In this document: positions 42,082 through 46,469 of the stretch, piece after piece
Layout: every line of letters starts with the position of its first letter
Numbering within the stretch: the stretch's first letter is position 1
Assembly: GCA_017551905.1 (NCBI GenBank)
Contig: JAFZKK010000010.1
Coordinates: 1 to 46,469 of the forward strand
Length of the DNA stretch: 46,469 nt
Direction of reading: 5' to 3'
Source of the DNA: Salinivirgaceae bacterium
Lineage (GTDB): Bacteria; Bacteroidota; Bacteroidia; Bacteroidales; SZUA-534
Notes under the pieces: generated by a model
What the model was told of the DNA's origin: nothing
The model's database searches: none
What the model saw: only the letters and a program-made list of their open reading frames with translations
Made by a program: the position numbers and the translations under genes

Positions 42082-43581
42082 TTATTTCATCGGTTTTGTC
42101 GCTCCCGAAAGCGCATCGATGCTAACCGATGGGTCAGCTTTGACCGGAATTGGGTCGGCTTTGATGGCGTCGCGCCACTGGATTGGCGTTGTGGGCACCT
42201 CGCCAGTGATGAAATAGGTGTTGTTGTAGTTCAGCGTGAAATCGTCATAGAAATCGGGGGCCTCTTGGGGCAAAAGGAAACGCTTGCTGAAGTTGCCATT
42301 GCCATCGAAATGAGCAAAATACGGCTTGGTGAACATTCCGTCGGGCCACTTGCTACTAACAACCAACCAATGACCGTTGTGCGACCATCCGTGATTGCTC
42401 TCAGAGCTTGGGCTGTTGACGCCTTCCGGCACAGTTATCTCGTTGGTTTTCAAGTCAAGCAAATGAATATCGGCTTCCCTATTGAATGGTGTGAAATAGC
42501 CTCGGTTAGCAAACGTAAAGGCAATGTAACGACCATCGGGCGAAGGCTTCGGGAAGGTGACGCTACCGCCTAAATCTTTGGCACGCAACACTGTATCGGC
42601 AACGCCCCACGAATTAGTTGGCTCGTCGTATGTGATACGCAAAAGACTGTACCAATAGTTGATGTCAAAGCCCTTCTCTCCTTCTCGCTGCGGCGCGCCG
42701 ATATAATAAAGTGTACGGCCATCAGGTGCCCACGCCGGCAGGTTTTCCAACGCCTTGGTAGAGAGTTGCGGACAAGTGGTCAAGGTTTGCGTCTTCATAT
42801 TCAACAGCACAATATCTGATTTTGAATCAGACACATAGATGCGATTCCCATAATTATTATGGAACTGTTGTCCGATAAGATTTGTTGACATTGCAATCAG
42901 ATAGCCGTTCGGATTCCACGACGGATAAACACCTGCCGACATCGAAATATCGGTTTTTGTGTTGTATTTCTGCAATTTACCACCATAAAGGATTGTTGTT
43001 CCGGCATTATATTTGCGGGTATGGAGCAACATTGTGTTCGGGTTTTGAGCACTGAACGAGTGGCAGTTCATACAAGCCACATCAACCGACTGATTCTCGA
43101 TTATCGGTTTCTGCTTAAAATTCTCGAGACAACGCTGATAGATGCCCATCTTGTCCCAAAGCACATATCCGGTATTAATCAAACGGTAAGCTATATATGA
43201 GTCGATGCTGTCGGGCGAAACAACCTGCCAAAACGGCAAACACTTGACAATCAGCCCTGCTGTGTCGATATAAGCCGTGTAGAAAAGTGTATCGCCAACA
43301 TTGTCAGCCAACAATTTACGCCATTGACGTTCGTTCCAAATCAACTTGTTATCGTGGCATTTAAGCCGCACTGTCTCATTTTTTGCAGTCACATCAACGG
43401 CCAATAGTGTTTCATAACTGGTAATCATGAAATTAAGCGGCGCAATGTTGACCGGAATGACAATATCAGTGTAATCGGGGTAAATGGTTGGTTTACTGTC
43501 GCGTTGCGTATAATAGTCGATTGACGGAGAACAAGCCACAAACACCGACAGTAGAAAAATCAGATATATTATCTTTTTCAT
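42082..43581 (-). CDS. TolB-like propeller lipoprotein with a CxxCH motif
   Basis: The 499-residue protein begins MKKIIYLIFLLSVFVACSPS, with a lipobox cysteine at residue 17. Its central and C-terminal parts have repeated WD40/PD40-type blades (YPSWNPNGYLIAMSTN, PAWAPDGRTLYYIG, PKPSPDGRYIAFTFANRGY, SESNHGWSHNGHWLVVSS). Between the N-terminal region and the propeller there is CMNCH at residues 170-174, a match to the c-type heme motif CxxCH. A single motif may be chance, or may bind heme covalently in the periplasm. I use the ATG at 43581 rather than a TTG two codons upstream. It lies 35 bases downstream of the membrane protein gene and is probably cotranscribed. Confidence 0.8.
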   Translation of the reverse strand: MKKIIYLIFLLSVFVACSPSIDYYTQRDSKPTIYPDYTDIVIPVNIAPLNFMITSYETLLAVDVTAKNETVRLKCHDNKLIWNERQWRKLLADNVGDTLFYTAYIDTAGLIVKCLPFWQVVSPDSIDSYIAYRLINTGYVLWDKMGIYQRCLENFKQKPIIENQSVDVACMNCHSFSAQNPNTMLLHTRKYNAGTTILYGGKLQKYNTKTDISMSAGVYPSWNPNGYLIAMSTNLIGQQFHNNYGNRIYVSDSKSDIVLLNMKTQTLTTCPQLSTKALENLPAWAPDGRTLYYIGAPQREGEKGFDINYWYSLLRITYDEPTNSWGVADTVLRAKDLGGSVTFPKPSPDGRYIAFTFANRGYFTPFNREADIHLLDLKTNEITVPEGVNSPSSESNHGWSHNGHWLVVSSKWPDGMFTKPYFAHFDGNGNFSKRFLLPQEAPDFYDDFTLNYNNTYFITGEVPTTPIQWRDAIKADPIPVKADPSVSIDALSGATKPMK

Positions 43582-43616
43582 TTTCAATATTTTTAGAACT
43601 GTTATTATGCAAGCGA

Positions 43617-45428
43617 TTAATGGTCGGCATTAATCGGATTATCGACAAAATAATATTTCCAATAGGTCTTGGGGAATCGCAAGGCAACCATCTGATTGCG
43701 GTCGGGCATTTTAGATGCCATCAGCTTAGCAAATTCGGAGAATGTTCTTTGGACAAACGGCGAGATGTTAATCTGCTGAATTTCAGGGTCCACATTCTTT
43801 GTCGATGCCCGATAGAGAAGAATCGCCTCCTGATAGGCGCGCGGCATATTATTGTAATCAATGTTAAGAAGGCCCGACTTGATTATCTGCACAAATTGCT
43901 CCAAATCGTTGTTTAGCAATGCGCTGCAAGCCAGATATTGTCCTGCCATCTGATTATTACGATTGGCTCTCAATAGTTTGAGCATGTTGTTCTGCTCGTT
44001 TTGCATATAAAAATCATCGGTAGGGTGCGTCGCCCTGATAGCATGCACAACGCTTCTATTGAAATCAGAATCAAAATCGACGCTGTCGGCCTCGATTAAC
44101 ATCTTCTTGCGCTCATCGATATATTTGCTCGACAGCATGTTTTTCTCATATTGCGCCAAGAATTTAGCCGCCGATTGATAATCGCCAATAATAATCAGAC
44201 AATCAATAACATACTGCATAACATAATGGCTTGTTGTGTAAGTTGTCTGCGCCTCGAAAGCATAACGGAGCGAATTGGTAATCAGCCCGGCATTGTAGTA
44301 AAACATTGCCAGGGGCAGACATACGCTGGTGGCAACCGGCTCATCGATAAATAAAGCTTTGTTGCCAAGCAGCTGCGGATAGGTAAATATCTTATCGCCA
44401 AGCTGGTTTTTCTTTGCCAAAGCCATGTTATAATAGAAGTTGACGTAGCGGTCGTAGTTATCACGCTCGCAAACATCGGAGTCATCGTTCACATAACTAA
44501 TAATCCGGTCCCAATCGTTTTGATAAGCAGCCACCTCCATCTTGAACGACAGACGCTCCATCGGATTGTCGTATTTTTGGGTAAGCCAAACCGATGCGCC
44601 ACATATCAACAATGGCAGCGCTATTGCAATTGCAGTCGGTTTTTCAGAAGCAAACCATTTGGCTCCCGCAAAGCCAAGCAGCAAAGCCACAGGCACATAC
44701 ACCAATGCAAGCAGCTGTTGAAACGAGAATCCGAAAGCTGTGTACATTGGCTTCTGAGGGACGGTTAGATAGAAAGCCGCCTCAGAGCTTATCGGCAACA
44801 GAAATTGATATGTGACAAACGGCAGCAACGCTGCAACCGCCGTTGCCGATATCAGATTGGAAATCTTTCCTTTACCAGCAACAAACAATAAGATATTACA
44901 TAATGCGAACAAGTAGAGCGCCACCGGTCCGCATGCAAAATAGACAAACACCGCTATCAGCGCAGTGATATATTTCTGCCACGAACATTTATCAATAATC
45001 TGCTGAATATTAAGTATTAACGCCAAGAGCAACGTCTGCATGTTGATTGCGAATGCATATTTCACATTAACCCATGCCGCAAACATCAAACCTACGGCCA
45101 ACAGATGCGCCGACAGCTCGAAATGGATATTGTTGCCTATTATTCTGCGCACGTATCTTGTTGTCAGCCAAGCTATAGCAAACAATTCCACAACAAGGAG
45201 CAACGCCCCCCAGAAACGGAACATTGTGAATTGCTCAACAAACAGCGACAGATATTCGGCCAAACCACCCGGCACACTCACTGTCGACCAGAAAAAATCG
45301 GGTGTAAGCACAAATGCTGGTTGTTGGAATATGTTGTAGCACAATGTATTGACAACATAAATCACAAACCAAAACAAAAAAGCATATGCCGCCGCGACAA
45401 TCGCCTTATAAACAATCTTCAATGACAT
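43617..45428 (-). CDS. Multi-pass membrane protein of unknown function (possibly DUF6057)
   Basis: The 603-residue protein has about ten predicted membrane helices in its first 300 residues (starting near KAIVAAAYAFLFWFVIYVV). The second half is soluble and helix-rich, with repeated hydrophobic-helical units (YVNDDSDVCERDNYDRYVNFYYNMALAKKNQ, AQTTYTTSHYVMQYVIDCLIIIGDYQSAAKFL) suggestive of a TPR-like array. I suspect a DUF6057-type family but cannot confirm this. I use the ATG at 45428; a GTG three codons upstream is less likely. It precedes the CxxCH propeller lipoprotein by 35 bases on the same strand, so the two probably work together at the envelope. Confidence 0.7.
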   Translation of the reverse strand: MSLKIVYKAIVAAAYAFLFWFVIYVVNTLCYNIFQQPAFVLTPDFFWSTVSVPGGLAEYLSLFVEQFTMFRFWGALLLVVELFAIAWLTTRYVRRIIGNNIHFELSAHLLAVGLMFAAWVNVKYAFAINMQTLLLALILNIQQIIDKCSWQKYITALIAVFVYFACGPVALYLFALCNILLFVAGKGKISNLISATAVAALLPFVTYQFLLPISSEAAFYLTVPQKPMYTAFGFSFQQLLALVYVPVALLLGFAGAKWFASEKPTAIAIALPLLICGASVWLTQKYDNPMERLSFKMEVAAYQNDWDRIISYVNDDSDVCERDNYDRYVNFYYNMALAKKNQLGDKIFTYPQLLGNKALFIDEPVATSVCLPLAMFYYNAGLITNSLRYAFEAQTTYTTSHYVMQYVIDCLIIIGDYQSAAKFLAQYEKNMLSSKYIDERKKMLIEADSVDFDSDFNRSVVHAIRATHPTDDFYMQNEQNNMLKLLRANRNNQMAGQYLACSALLNNDLEQFVQIIKSGLLNIDYNNMPRAYQEAILLYRASTKNVDPEIQQINISPFVQRTFSEFAKLMASKMPDRNQMVALRFPKTYWKYYFVDNPINADH

Positions 45429-45563
45429 AACAAACACATTTTCAGGACAAAAACATATTATCCAATAGTGTTACAAAACAATTAAATATCGTGGAGAAAA
45501 CAAAAGAAAAAAAGCGGAAGTCAGAAAAGGCAATAAGGCACAAAAAGCTAACGTAAACAGACG

Positions 45564-45594
45564 CTTGTTTCTTCACTACTACTTTGTATATTTG
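45564..45594 (+). promoter_or_regulatory. Promoter of the gene at 45677
   Basis: TATATTTG (45587-45594) is a perfect TAnnTTTG box and CTTG (45564-45567) lies 19 bases upstream, close to the -33 TTTG. This is one of the two best Bacteroidetes promoters in the window. A start near 45601 would leave about 76 bases of leader to the ATG at 45677. Confidence 0.7.
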
Positions 45595-45676
45595 TATCTT
45601 ATTTTGATACACGGATTATAAATGAAAATAAATACTAACAACTATGCAAACAGCTAACAACAAACAAGTTAACAAA

Positions 45677-46469
45677 ATGAAAAACTTTGTTTTTACAAAT
45701 ATGCTCAAATGTGCCGCCGTCATTCTATCGTCATTTTTGGCGGTTAATGCTTACGGGCAGATATATTTCGCTGAAGATTTCGAAGAAGGCAAAATTCCAG
45801 AGACATGGAATCAAGAGAAAGACACTGTTCAACAAAAACTTGGAGAAACCCTAGAATGGGTATGTGATATGGGCGGCCCGTATCCGGCAGGTTCTGAAGT
45901 CGGGAAACCCGAAGAGGCTCAACACGGAGATTTCAATGTCGTGTTCTATAGAAACTCAATGGAATTCAAGTATTCCACTTATCTGATAACTCCAACAATC
46001 GATTTAACGAATGCCAAAAAACCATTATTAACCTTCTACTATTCATTGTATCCCAGCAAGATAGACACAGAAGACAATTTCGAATTTTCATTATGTTATC
46101 GGAAAACACCTTCTTCACCTTGGACGACATACCGCAGCTATAATGAGCCTACCGATGACATGGAACCTTGGCGTTGCGACTCTATTTATTTGCCTGATTC
46201 ACTATGCGGAAATTTTAAAATACAACTTGCATTTTTAGGGAAAACAAAAACCGTAGGATTGGGGGTTTGCATTGACAATATAAAGATTGTTGAAAGTCTT
46301 GTTATAAACAAACACGTGTCCTCAATCTACCCCACCCAACCTAATACCAACATGCTGCCTACAAGTTCAACTGACAATGCCGTACTCATGTTACGCTTAC
46401 CTGTTGTAGGCAATAGCGGCACATTGAATTTTAACTCAATGACCTTAACCGCACTTCAACAAACTGAGG
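45677..46469 (+). CDS. Secreted cleaved-adhesin-like protein, 3' end beyond window
   Basis: The frame is open from ATG 45677 to the end of the window (264 residues seen). It has a signal peptide (FVFTNMLKCAAVILSSFLAVNAYG) and then a segment that matches the choice-of-anchor J / cleaved-adhesin jelly-roll fold: FAEDFEEGKIPETWNQ, STYLITPTIDLTNAKKPLLTFYYS, VGLGVCIDNIKIVE. Such proteins are usually surface-exported by the type IX system, but the C-terminal signal is beyond the window. An in-frame ATG at 45644 would add 11 residues before the signal peptide. The strong promoter at 45564 supports expression. Confidence 0.75.
   Translation, partial: MKNFVFTNMLKCAAVILSSFLAVNAYGQIYFAEDFEEGKIPETWNQEKDTVQQKLGETLEWVCDMGGPYPAGSEVGKPEEAQHGDFNVVFYRNSMEFKYSTYLITPTIDLTNAKKPLLTFYYSLYPSKIDTEDNFEFSLCYRKTPSSPWTTYRSYNEPTDDMEPWRCDSIYLPDSLCGNFKIQLAFLGKTKTVGLGVCIDNIKIVESLVINKHVSSIYPTQPNTNMLPTSSTDNAVLMLRLPVVGNSGTLNFNSMTLTALQQTE

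Overview
The window looks like chromosomal DNA from an uncultured member of the Bacteroidales, probably an anaerobe of a gut-like habitat. I infer this from the gene families (A-type flavodiiron protein, class III ribonucleotide reductase, M13 lipoprotein peptidase, BatA-domain protein, BspA-like leucine-rich protein with a type IX secretion C-terminal signal, SiaB/SiaC-like proteins), from several -7 boxes of the Bacteroidetes form TAnnTTTG, and from frequent lipoprotein signal peptides. No species can be named from the sequence alone.

Layout. 1-180 is the right end of an IS3-family element. 492-9786 holds a large GAF/PAS sensor without a visible output domain, a flavodiiron protein, a MATE exporter, an AAA_14-type ATPase, a WalJ/YycJ-like metallo-hydrolase and a BatA-domain protein. 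10048-14532 has an unknown membrane-anchored protein, gltX with a tRNA-Glu(CTC) just upstream, and a PAP2 phosphatase. 14702-19657 (plus strand) runs rsmA-mgtE, a CDF zinc exporter with a polyhistidine tail, and guaB. 19806-21298 (minus) encodes an SPFH lipoprotein and a membrane-anchored nitroreductase. 21699-29684 (plus) encodes a MORN-repeat protein, mnmA, a SiaB-like/SiaC-like pair, a 1162-residue five-PAS hybrid histidine kinase and purT. 29768-35444 (minus) encodes a BspA-like adhesin, a strongly structured candidate small RNA, a GNAT acetyltransferase and an M13 peptidase. 35780-38118 is nrdG-nrdD. 38187-45428 (minus) encodes MutS2, a class I aminotransferase, and a two-gene set of a CxxCH-bearing propeller lipoprotein with a multi-pass membrane protein. 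A secreted protein gene begins at 45677 and runs off the end.

Most genes are housekeeping: translation (gltX, tRNA-Glu, rsmA, mnmA), nucleotide supply (guaB, purT, nrdGD), metal homeostasis (mgtE, CDF) and repair (mutS2). The parts that may be less well described are the SiaB/SiaC-like pair beside a hybrid kinase with no diguanylate cyclase nearby, the three-hairpin candidate RNA at 32381-32540, the CxxCH propeller/membrane protein pair, and a palindromic repeat translated in frame within a secretion signal. There is no CRISPR array, prophage or complete mobile element.
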